Of a stretch of 50,244 nucleotides of DNA, positions 44,056-50,244 are shown piece after piece. Position 1 is the first letter of the stretch; every line of letters begins with the position of its first letter. A program made the translations under genes and the position numbers. Source of the DNA: Deltaproteobacteria bacterium (GTDB lineage: Bacteria > Myxococcota_C > UBA6777); the NCBI GenBank assembly GCA_002731275.1, contig PCBK01000091.1:1-50244 (forward strand), given 5' to 3'. The notes under the pieces were generated by a model, which did not search any database, was not told the origin of the DNA, and saw only the letters and a list, made by a program, of their open reading frames with translations.

Positions 44056-44484
44056 ATGACAATGGAACAAATTCTACCTCCTTTGGTTGGAGGCATATTG
44101 ATCGGCTTGGCATCGCTGGGCATGATGTTTTTCAATGGACGTATTGCAGGTATCAGCGGCATTTTCAGGGGAGGTTTGCTTCCAGAGGCAGGCGAAACGT
44201 TGTGGCGTTGGGTCTTTGTTGGGGGATTGGTTGCAGGTGGAGTGGTGATGATGTTTGTGAAGCCCACCGTGTTTCCAACAACATTTGTTTCCAAGTGGCC
44301 TGTGTATGTCGTCGCTGGATTGTTGGTTGGATTTGGGACCCGTTTGGGGAGTGGTTGTACGAGTGGCCACGGCATTTGCGGGATCAGTCGTTTCTCTGCA
44401 CGCTCTATCGTCGCGACTCTCACATTTATCACAACAGGTGCCATTACTGTGTTCTTGATGAAAATGATCGGAGGTGCATCATGA
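44056..44484 (+). CDS. YeeE/YedE-family half-transporter 1
   Basis: 142 residues, about four membrane segments. The conserved motif GSGCTSGHGICGISR (98-112) contains Cys101 and Cys108. YeeE/YedE proteins take up sulfur compounds, and YeeE (TsuA) imports thiosulfate through conserved cysteines. Here the fold is split into two proteins of about 140 residues, as in PmpA/PmpB-type pairs. GAAAGGG precedes the ATG. Its TGA overlaps the ATG of the second half. First gene of the sulfur cluster. Confidence 0.9.
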   Translation: MTMEQILPPLVGGILIGLASLGMMFFNGRIAGISGIFRGGLLPEAGETLWRWVFVGGLVAGGVVMMFVKPTVFPTTFVSKWPVYVVAGLLVGFGTRLGSGCTSGHGICGISRFSARSIVATLTFITTGAITVFLMKMIGGAS

Positions 44485-44900
44485 AATACGTGGCAACATT
44501 TCTCATGGGTCTTTTGTTTGCAGTGGGGTTGACGATCTCTGGTATGACCCTCCCTTCCAAGGTGATCGGATTCCTCGACTTTACTGGTAAGTGGGATCCT
44601 GCCTTAATCTTCGTAATGGTCGGTGGTATCCTTACTTATGGCATTGGTCTGCCCTTGATCACAAAACGCAGCGGACCCATCTTCGACAAGAAGTTTTCGA
44701 TCCCGACGAGAAAAGACCTGACTCCAAACTTGGTCATTGGTGCGGGTCTGTTTGGGATTGGTTGGGGGTTGGGCGGATTTTGTCCCGGACCTGGGTTGAC
44801 CTCTCTTACGACTTTGGCGGGACCAGTGCTGATCTTTGTAGGAGCCATGGCTGCTGGCATGTATCTATACACTGGCTACGAGAAACTGACCTCCAAATAA
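44481..44900 (+). CDS. YeeE/YedE-family half-transporter 2
   Basis: 139 residues from the ATG at 44481, with GGAGG 6 bp upstream; a much longer frame upstream only shadows the preceding gene. About four membrane segments. The conserved motif GWGLGGFCPGPGLT (94-107) has Cys101. It overlaps the first half by 4 bp (ATGA), so the two are translated together and probably form a heterodimer. A hairpin with a T run follows, before the hydrolase gene. Confidence 0.9.
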   Translation: MKYVATFLMGLLFAVGLTISGMTLPSKVIGFLDFTGKWDPALIFVMVGGILTYGIGLPLITKRSGPIFDKKFSIPTRKDLTPNLVIGAGLFGIGWGLGGFCPGPGLTSLTTLAGPVLIFVGAMAAGMYLYTGYEKLTSK

Positions 44901-44928
44901 CCCGACCAGACACCTCTTTTGATACAGA

Positions 44929-44957
44929 ACCTGCCGTGCTTCCACCCGGCGGGTTTT
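44929..44957 (+). terminator. Hairpin between the transporter genes and the dioxygenase gene
   Basis: ACCTGCCG (44929-44936) pairs with CGGCGGGT (44947-44954), with one G-U pair and a 10-nt loop, then further T residues (44955-44957). The T run is short, so it may attenuate rather than stop transcription. Confidence 0.45.
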
Positions 44958-45001
44958 GTCGTGTGTGGTCGTTTTCTTTTCTATAGAGCAGGGAGTCCAT
45001 T

Positions 45002-45901
45002 ATGAATATCCAGACATTTTTTGATGATCGTACTTTTACCCTCACTTACGTCGTGTATGATCCTTCGACTTTGGACGCCGTCGTGATCGATCCTGTGCTT
45101 GACTATGAACCCTCTTCTTCGAAGGTATGGGAAGAGTCTGTTGAGGAAGTGATCGCCTTCTTGAAGGACAAAGAGCTCAACCTCCACTACGTTCTTGAGA
45201 CACACGCGCACGCTGACCACCTCTCAGGTGCGCAAAAAATCAAAGCAGTATTCCCTCACGCAAAGCTCGGTATCGGCGCGAATATCACGATCGTTCAGGA
45301 GACCTTCAAAAATATCTTTGATTTGCCCGAAGATTTTCCAACAGATGGGCGCCAATTTGATGTATTATTCAACGAAGGACAAACTGTGCAGGCTGGCAGC
45401 TTGTCATTTGAGATCATCTTTACCCCCGGTCATACACCCGCTTGTGCGACATATCGCTTTGAGGATGCAATCTTCACAGGCGACGCGATCTTCATGCCTG
45501 ACCAAGGCACCGGTCGTTGTGACTTTCCTGCTGGGAGTGCCGAAGATCTCTACCAGTCCATCACAGAGAAAATGTATACTCTCCCTGATGATACAAGAGT
45601 TTTTGTTGGCCACGACTACCAACCCGGTGGGCGTGAACTGAAATTCCAAAGTACCATTGCCGAACAAAAGGCCGAGAATGTGCAATTGCCCGCGAATCGT
45701 TCGAAAGAAGAATTTATCAAATTCCGAACAGAACGAGACGCGACGCTCGCTGCTCCCAGGCTTTTGTTCCACAGCGTGCAAGTCAATGTGGATGCTGGCC
45801 AGCTCCCCAAACCACATCCAAATGAAGTGCGCTACCTGAAGATCCCCCTCAATGTCTTTCGGCCTGAAGAAGACGGTGATCTTGAATTGAGAAAAGTATG
45901 A
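45002..45901 (+). CDS. Persulfide dioxygenase-like metallo-beta-lactamase fold protein
   Basis: 299 residues. The metal site is THAHADH (67-73), with His144 in TPGHTP and Asp161 in TGDAIF; GHDY (203-206) closes the site. The sequence GTGRCDFPAGSAEDLYQSI is characteristic of ETHE1/Blh-type persulfide dioxygenases, which use oxygen and one iron to turn glutathione persulfide into sulfite. The insertion between 90 and 120 resembles the Blh type. No rhodanese domain is fused. GGGAG lies 6 bp before the ATG. Between sulfur transporters and the sulfide:quinone oxidoreductase, its role is to oxidise the persulfide that enzyme makes. Confidence 0.9.
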   Translation: MNIQTFFDDRTFTLTYVVYDPSTLDAVVIDPVLDYEPSSSKVWEESVEEVIAFLKDKELNLHYVLETHAHADHLSGAQKIKAVFPHAKLGIGANITIVQETFKNIFDLPEDFPTDGRQFDVLFNEGQTVQAGSLSFEIIFTPGHTPACATYRFEDAIFTGDAIFMPDQGTGRCDFPAGSAEDLYQSITEKMYTLPDDTRVFVGHDYQPGGRELKFQSTIAEQKAENVQLPANRSKEEFIKFRTERDATLAAPRLLFHSVQVNVDAGQLPKPHPNEVRYLKIPLNVFRPEEDGDLELRKV

Positions 45902-45961
45902 TAGATGCTCTGCCATACCAGAGACAACCTCATCATGCCCTTTGCCCCATAGGAGACCTCA

Positions 45962-46690
45962 ATGTCTGATATTGTAAACCAGACGGATTCCTCACTCGAT
46001 GCACGCTTGCAACAACCCGAAGTGCAAGACCGTCTCGTTCGACTTCTCGACCGCCTCGACAGTATTGAGCGCTCGCTCGACACCATTGAGATGGTCGCTG
46101 CACAAGCCCCTGCATTTGCTGCAATGACAGGTGACATGGTTGATGAAGTCGTCAATCGTGCTGCTGAACGTGGTGTGATGCTTGAAGAGCGCCTCAAAAA
46201 TATGCTTGAGTTGCTCGAAAAAGCCTCTTCAAACGAAGCAACACATGCTCTCTCCTCACTGCTGAACAACACCGAACAACTCGAACAACTCGCGATGCTC
46301 GTCGATCAAGGCCCTGCGCTCTTTTCGATGATGACGGACTCCGTGGACGATCTCATGGGACGCTTCCATGACCATGGTATCGATGTGCACGAGTTCTTCA
46401 AACTCGGCTTTGACTTTCTCCATAAAGTCAGCGAGCTCAACCGAACAGGTGCGATCGAACAGCTCATTAACTCCGGCGCATTTAACCCTGGACACGTTCA
46501 CGGCTTGCGTCACTTCGCAGAGGCTTTCTGCAAGAGCGTTAGTAACGATACTGGTCAGGTCGGGCTCTTTGGTCTGCTTGGAGCATTTGGAGATGAAGAC
46601 GTTCAACGCGCTGTTGGCTTCTTCATCCGACTTGCGAAAGAGTTCGGAGGCCGCCTGAAAGATTCACCTGCAAGAAAGCAATTGCCCTAA
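45962..46690 (+). CDS. DUF1641 protein
   Basis: 242 residues, entirely helical in appearance, with no signal peptide. The central pattern of acidic helices and ALFSMMTDSVDDLMGRFHDH is typical of DUF1641, a family often encoded beside FAD-dependent sulfide:quinone oxidoreductases or formate dehydrogenases. It lies 20 bp before the oxidoreductase and is probably a partner or membrane adaptor for it. That role is inferred from context. AGGAG precedes the ATG. Confidence 0.83.
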   Translation: MSDIVNQTDSSLDARLQQPEVQDRLVRLLDRLDSIERSLDTIEMVAAQAPAFAAMTGDMVDEVVNRAAERGVMLEERLKNMLELLEKASSNEATHALSSLLNNTEQLEQLAMLVDQGPALFSMMTDSVDDLMGRFHDHGIDVHEFFKLGFDFLHKVSELNRTGAIEQLINSGAFNPGHVHGLRHFAEAFCKSVSNDTGQVGLFGLLGAFGDEDVQRAVGFFIRLAKEFGGRLKDSPARKQLP

Positions 46691-46710
46691 TTTTGGAGAA
46701 GGAGAGACTC

Positions 46711-47910
46711 ATGAAGAAACATTATCAGGTATTGATCGTTGGTGGCGGTTCGGCTGGCATCACTGTTGCTGCTCATTTGCTCAATCAGGATGCATCTCTT
46801 GATGTTGGTATCGTCGAGCCCTCAGAGAAACATTACTATCAACCACTCTGGACTCTCGTCGGTGGTGGTGTCTTCGCAAAGGAAGAGACAGAACGCAACG
46901 AAGCTGACTATATCCCCCGTGGGGCAACCTGGATCAAAGATGCTGTTGACACTTTCGATCCAGAAAACAACGCCATCAAAACCAGCTCTGGAGATGAGCT
47001 TACCTATGACGCGCTCGTCGTCACTGCAGGTATCCAGATCAACTGGGGCGGTATCAAAGGCCTCGAAGGTAACGTCGGGAAACACGGCATTTGCAGTAAC
47101 TACTCTTATGATACCTGTGAGTCCACATTCGAAAACATTCGCAATCTCAAAAAAGGGACCGCGATCTTCACGCAACCACACACCCCAATCAAATGTGGTG
47201 GGGCTCCTCAGAAGATCTGTTACATCGCCGAAGATTACTTCCGCAACCACGGTGTTCGCGATGACATCAAGGTTGTCTTCGCCTCCGCAAAAGGTGGCAT
47301 CTTCCCTGTACCCAAATACAAAGCAAGCCTCGAACGCGTCATCGAACGAAAGCAAATCGAGACCAAGTTTTGCCATACACTGATTGAGCTTCGTCCCGAA
47401 AAAAGAGAGGCCGTCTTCGCGATCATGAAAGATGAGCAGCTTTCCGATGAGACTGTCACCATGAAGTACGACATGATCCACGTCACGCCGATGATGGGAC
47501 CCCCCGACTTCATCAAAAACAGCCCCATCTCCGACGAAGTTGGTTGGGTCTCTGTTGACATGTACACAACACAACACACCAAATTCCCCAACATCTTTTC
47601 GCTCGGTGATTGTAGCAATTTGCCCACCTCCAAAACAGGCGCTGCGATCCGCAAGCAAGCACCTGTCACTGTGGCAAACCTTCGGTCTTTCCTCGCTGAC
47701 AAGTCGCTCACTGCGAAGTATGATGGATACACATCATGTCCTCTCGTCACAGGGTACGGTAGCCTCATCCTCGCTGAGTTTGACTACGACAAAAATCCAG
47801 CCGAGACCTTCCCCTTCGATCAGTCCGAAGAACGCTACAGCATGTATGCTCTGAAAGCCTATGGACTCCCCCGTATGTATTGGCATGGTATGCTTCGCGG
47901 TCGCGCCTAA
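46711..47910 (+). CDS. sqr: Sulfide:quinone oxidoreductase (SQR)
   Basis: 399 residues from the ATG at 46711 (AAGGAGA 6 bp upstream); an earlier TTG lacks a site. FAD binds at VGGGSAG (10-16). HYYQPLWTLVGGG (41-53) and KCGGAPQK (161-168, Cys162) are SQR signatures. GDCSNLPTSKTGAA (299-312) is the second FAD motif, and YTSCPLVTGYG (340-350, Cys343) gives the likely redox partner of Cys162. Type II SQR enzymes pass electrons from sulfide to quinone and load sulfur on a thiol acceptor. The C-terminus fits peripheral attachment to the inner membrane. With the dioxygenase it forms a full sulfide-to-sulfite route. Confidence 0.92.
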   Translation: MKKHYQVLIVGGGSAGITVAAHLLNQDASLDVGIVEPSEKHYYQPLWTLVGGGVFAKEETERNEADYIPRGATWIKDAVDTFDPENNAIKTSSGDELTYDALVVTAGIQINWGGIKGLEGNVGKHGICSNYSYDTCESTFENIRNLKKGTAIFTQPHTPIKCGGAPQKICYIAEDYFRNHGVRDDIKVVFASAKGGIFPVPKYKASLERVIERKQIETKFCHTLIELRPEKREAVFAIMKDEQLSDETVTMKYDMIHVTPMMGPPDFIKNSPISDEVGWVSVDMYTTQHTKFPNIFSLGDCSNLPTSKTGAAIRKQAPVTVANLRSFLADKSLTAKYDGYTSCPLVTGYGSLILAEFDYDKNPAETFPFDQSEERYSMYALKAYGLPRMYWHGMLRGRA

Positions 47911-48323
47911 ACTCCTCTCTTTCTCTCCCCTTACGCTCTCTTCCAATCCTGCCCATGTTCCCCAAATCTCATCCATCCATTTGGCATGTTTGTGCGTCGT
48001 TTTTTGATGCACGACGCTCACCCAAGTGCCATTGTGCTCCGTCTCTTTGCCTATTGCATATGTTCGGTGTCACTCGTGGGCACTTTTCTTGTCAGCAGTC
48101 TCATTGGGGATATAGAGGTCTCTTATTGTTGCATCGTTTTGCATCGTTTTTTGCCTTTTGTTTCAATGTCCTGCTGTAGGTCGAACGATGAAGGCGGATT
48201 TTTGTGTGTATGTGTTTAATTTTACTTTGTAAAGTTGTGTTGTTTTGTCTTTGGCTTGGTGTTTGCTTAGAGAGGAGGACGATATGATATGAAGAGTGAG
48301 CACCAGAAACAACGGAGGCGATA
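47911..48323. other. Intergenic region upstream of sulP
   Basis: 413 bp with no credible gene. It has two close TTGCATCG copies (about 48129-48146), the same core as the repeat at 43633-43683, and an inverted repeat TTTAC-N3-GTAAA (48221-48233). No convincing sigma70 pair was found. GGAGG precedes the sulP start. Confidence 0.55.
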
Positions 48324-50006
48324 ATGGGAAATTTATCCAAGTACATACCAGTGCTGCACTGGCTCCCAAATTACAATAAAGAAGATTTAAGTGGCGACTT
48401 GATCGCGGGCTTTACTGTTGCGGTGATGTTGATCCCGCAAGGTATGGCGTACGCGATGCTTGCTGGTTTGCCTCCTGAAATTGGTTTGTATTCATCTATT
48501 CTACCTTTGATGGTGTACGCGCTATTTGGTACATCACGTCAGCTTGCAGTTGGTCCTGTCGCGATGGTGTCACTGCTTGTGGCGTCAGGTATTCGTGACC
48601 TTGGGCAGTTTGATGTCCCGACATACATTGCATACGCGGTGATGTTGTCGATGATGATTGGTTTGATTCAGTTTGCGATGGGGGCGTTTCGGCTCGGATT
48701 CCTCGTGAACTTTTTGTCTCACCCTGTTATCAGTGGCTTCACCTCAGCGGCTGCGATTATCATCGGTTTGAGCCAGCTCAAGCACTTGCTAGGTGTCAAT
48801 CTGAAGAGAAGTCACCACTTACACGAAATTATTATACAAGCATCTTCTAGAATTGGTGAAACCAAACTGCTTACGTTTGCGATAGGTTTGGGCGGAATTC
48901 TCTTGATCCTTGCGCTAAAACGATGGGCACCGAAAGTTCCGAGTGCATTGGTCGCTGTGGCGATCAGTACGTTGTTGGTCTACTTTTTCCGTCTCGATAA
49001 AATGGGCGTCGCGATTGTAAAAGACGTACCAGGTGGAAGCATTCCACTGCAGGTTCCTTCCCTTGATATGGGAGTGATGCAAAAACTCATCCCAACAGCC
49101 CTTGCGATATCACTTGTCGGTTTCATGGAATCCATCGCTGTCGCTAAAAACTTCGCGACCAAAAATCGCTACAAGGTGGACGCCAACCAAGAGTTGATCG
49201 GCCTTGGACTTGCCAATATCATGGGTGCGTTTGCCAAAGCATACCCAGTCACTGGTGGATTCTCACGAACCGCTGTCAACGCACAAGCAGGCGCACGAAC
49301 AGGACTCGCTTCGCTCATCACTGCTGTGTTGATTGGGATCACGTTGTTCTTCTTGACTGGTTTGTTTTACTTCCTCCCCAAGGCTATCCTGGCATCGATC
49401 ATTTTTGTTGCAGTGTTTGGTCTGATCGACTTCCAAGAGGTTAAGCACTTGTGGCAGGTGAAAAAAGTCGACGCCATCGTATTGCTTGTCACTTTTGTCA
49501 TCACTCTGTTTGTCGGTATCAAGCAAGGTATTGGTGTTGGTGTTGTCCTCTCATTGGTCATGATCATCTACAGAAGCACCCAACCTCACACAACAGAGCT
49601 TGGTTGTCTTGAAGATACCCACGTGTACCGCAATCCCAAGCACTTCCCCGAAGTTGAGATGCATCCCAATACCCTGATCATGCGAATGGATGCTTCCTTG
49701 TACTTTGCCAACACTTCATTCTTCAAGGATCGAGTTGATGAGCTGCTTGCTGACGCAGAAGAGCGCGACATCAAACACTTTATCCTTGACGCGAGCAGCA
49801 TCAACGACGTCGACTCTGCAGGTGTGACCGCGCTTGAAGAGGTACGTCGGGAGCTTGAAGATATGGGCATTGACATGTACATCGCCTCTGCAAAGGGACC
49901 TGTTCGTGAGGTCTTCAAAAATGCACACTTCGAAGAACATCTCCCCGCTGAGAATTTCACACTAACCATCGACGAAGCCGTCTCTGTCGCGCTTGGAAAA
50001 GCGTAA
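48324..50006 (+). CDS. SulP-family anion permease
   Basis: 560 residues: a membrane part of about 400 residues with 10 to 14 segments, and a C-terminal STAS domain (about 435-550). The N-terminal LIPQGMAYAMLAGLPPEIGL (36-55) is the SLC26/SulP signature, and GGFSRTAVN lies in the middle. The STAS domain has LDASSINDVDSAGV, including the Ser often phosphorylated in anti-sigma antagonists. Family members carry sulfate, bicarbonate or other anions; after a sulfide oxidation cluster, export of sulfite or sulfate or uptake of sulfate is plausible. GGAGG lies 6 bp before the ATG. A separate promoter is likely given the 413-bp gap. Confidence 0.93.
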   Translation: MGNLSKYIPVLHWLPNYNKEDLSGDLIAGFTVAVMLIPQGMAYAMLAGLPPEIGLYSSILPLMVYALFGTSRQLAVGPVAMVSLLVASGIRDLGQFDVPTYIAYAVMLSMMIGLIQFAMGAFRLGFLVNFLSHPVISGFTSAAAIIIGLSQLKHLLGVNLKRSHHLHEIIIQASSRIGETKLLTFAIGLGGILLILALKRWAPKVPSALVAVAISTLLVYFFRLDKMGVAIVKDVPGGSIPLQVPSLDMGVMQKLIPTALAISLVGFMESIAVAKNFATKNRYKVDANQELIGLGLANIMGAFAKAYPVTGGFSRTAVNAQAGARTGLASLITAVLIGITLFFLTGLFYFLPKAILASIIFVAVFGLIDFQEVKHLWQVKKVDAIVLLVTFVITLFVGIKQGIGVGVVLSLVMIIYRSTQPHTTELGCLEDTHVYRNPKHFPEVEMHPNTLIMRMDASLYFANTSFFKDRVDELLADAEERDIKHFILDASSINDVDSAGVTALEEVRRELEDMGIDMYIASAKGPVREVFKNAHFEEHLPAENFTLTIDEAVSVALGKA

Positions 50007-50016
50007 AGAGACAAAG

Positions 50017-50062
50017 CTGATCCGCTAGATGTTGCACTTGCAACATACGCTTCAACAAACTC
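50017..50062. repeat. Dispersed repeat, short copy
   Basis: 46 bp beginning CTGATCCG and ending CAACAAACTC. It contains the palindrome GTTGC-N4-GCAAC. The same ends recur in the long copy at 50152-50244, which has about 47 bp more in the middle. Confidence 0.75.
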
Positions 50063-50151
50063 TCCACCCTGAGCCTCCGGCTCTTCCCTCCTCTCAAGCC
50101 TTTGGATAAAAGGGTAGACTTAACCAAGATATGCGATATTTAGCTTGAGTT

Positions 50152-50244
50152 CTGATCCGGCGGACGTTGCACTTGCGTCCAAAGCAAAGCGTCCTATGAG
50201 GACGTTTGCTCCGTGCGCTTTGCAACATACGCCTCAACAAACTC
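50152..50244. repeat. Dispersed repeat, long copy with hairpin, cut by window end
   Basis: Starts CTGATCCGGCGGACGTTGC and ends CGCCTCAACAAACTC at the window edge. The middle carries a strong imperfect hairpin around 50182-50211: AGCAAAGCGTCCT against AGGACGTTTGCT, one bulged base. The repeat may continue beyond the window. No reading frame. Confidence 0.75.

Noticed and set aside
44202-44480. N-terminal extension of the second YedE protein
   Set aside because: The extra residues are an out-of-frame reading of the first YedE gene; the ATG at 44481 has GGAGG and makes a normal protein.
47986-48219. Small Cys-containing reading frame upstream of sulP
   Set aside because: No ribosome-binding site, a biased composition from a T-rich stretch, and no resemblance to known proteins.
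50017-50244. CRISPR array at the window end
   Set aside because: Only two unequal copies are present, with no regular spacer length and no cas genes.

Overview
This 50 kb window looks like chromosomal DNA of a Gram-negative, predatory-type or soil/marine deltaproteobacterial lineage, most likely Myxococcota or the related Bradymonadales. The support is indirect: many lipoproteins with cysteine-rich or beta-propeller repeats, two very large Ser/Thr protein kinases, an AgmX/PglI-type C-terminal domain, paralogous cyclophilins, and moderate GC with long intergenic gaps. No rRNA, tRNA, CRISPR array, phage or transposase was seen. Species cannot be assigned from sequence reading alone.

Layout. 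421-4543: a class A penicillin-binding protein with a cysteine-rich insertion inside its glycosyltransferase domain, then an orphan histidine kinase. 4564-7989 (minus): an aldehyde dehydrogenase / class I glutamine amidotransferase-like hydrolase / iron alcohol dehydrogenase operon, probably for a gamma-glutamylated amine or amino-alcohol. 8170-11500: a GNAT protein, a LolC/E-type permease and a YciO-type protein. 11692-14651 (minus): a zinc-ribbon protein and three tandem cyclophilins, two of them exported and carrying an extra four-cysteine insertion. 14977-18024: a large Ig-like lipoprotein and a small lipoprotein. 18045-23825: a division and envelope cluster (unknown conserved protein, ftsE, ftsX, envC-like, ctpA-like) ending in a glutathione S-transferase. 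23923-26689: a fatty acid desaturase divergent from a ferredoxin-thioesterase fusion, separated by 745 bp holding three identical-arm palindromes. 26858-28234: a bile acid/sodium symporter-family protein with an extra exported domain. 28389-39156: two cysteine-rich lipoproteins, a receptor-like Ser/Thr kinase, a diheme lipoprotein and an NHL-propeller lipoprotein. 39193-43490 (minus): a second multi-domain kinase and two unknown proteins. 44056-50006: a sulfur cluster (two YeeE/YedE half-transporters, persulfide dioxygenase-like hydrolase, DUF1641 protein, sulfide:quinone oxidoreductase, SulP permease). The window ends inside a dispersed repeat.

How the genes work together. FtsEX-EnvC would control cell-wall hydrolysis at division, and PBP1A and CtpA act in the same compartment. 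The sulfur cluster reads as a sulfide oxidation or detoxification route: quinone-linked oxidation of sulfide to persulfide, then oxygen-dependent oxidation to sulfite, with transport of sulfur compounds by YedE and SulP proteins.

The most unusual signal is a small cysteine module (C-x5-C-x5-C-x4-C and variants). It builds the repetitive lipoproteins at 28389-32774, and it also appears inside the PBP1A glycosyltransferase domain and in the large Ig-like lipoprotein; a related four-cysteine insertion sits next to the active site of two cyclophilins. A second striking case is the protein at 42438-43490, in which two six-cysteine motifs of exactly equal spacing flank an AgmX/PglI-type domain.
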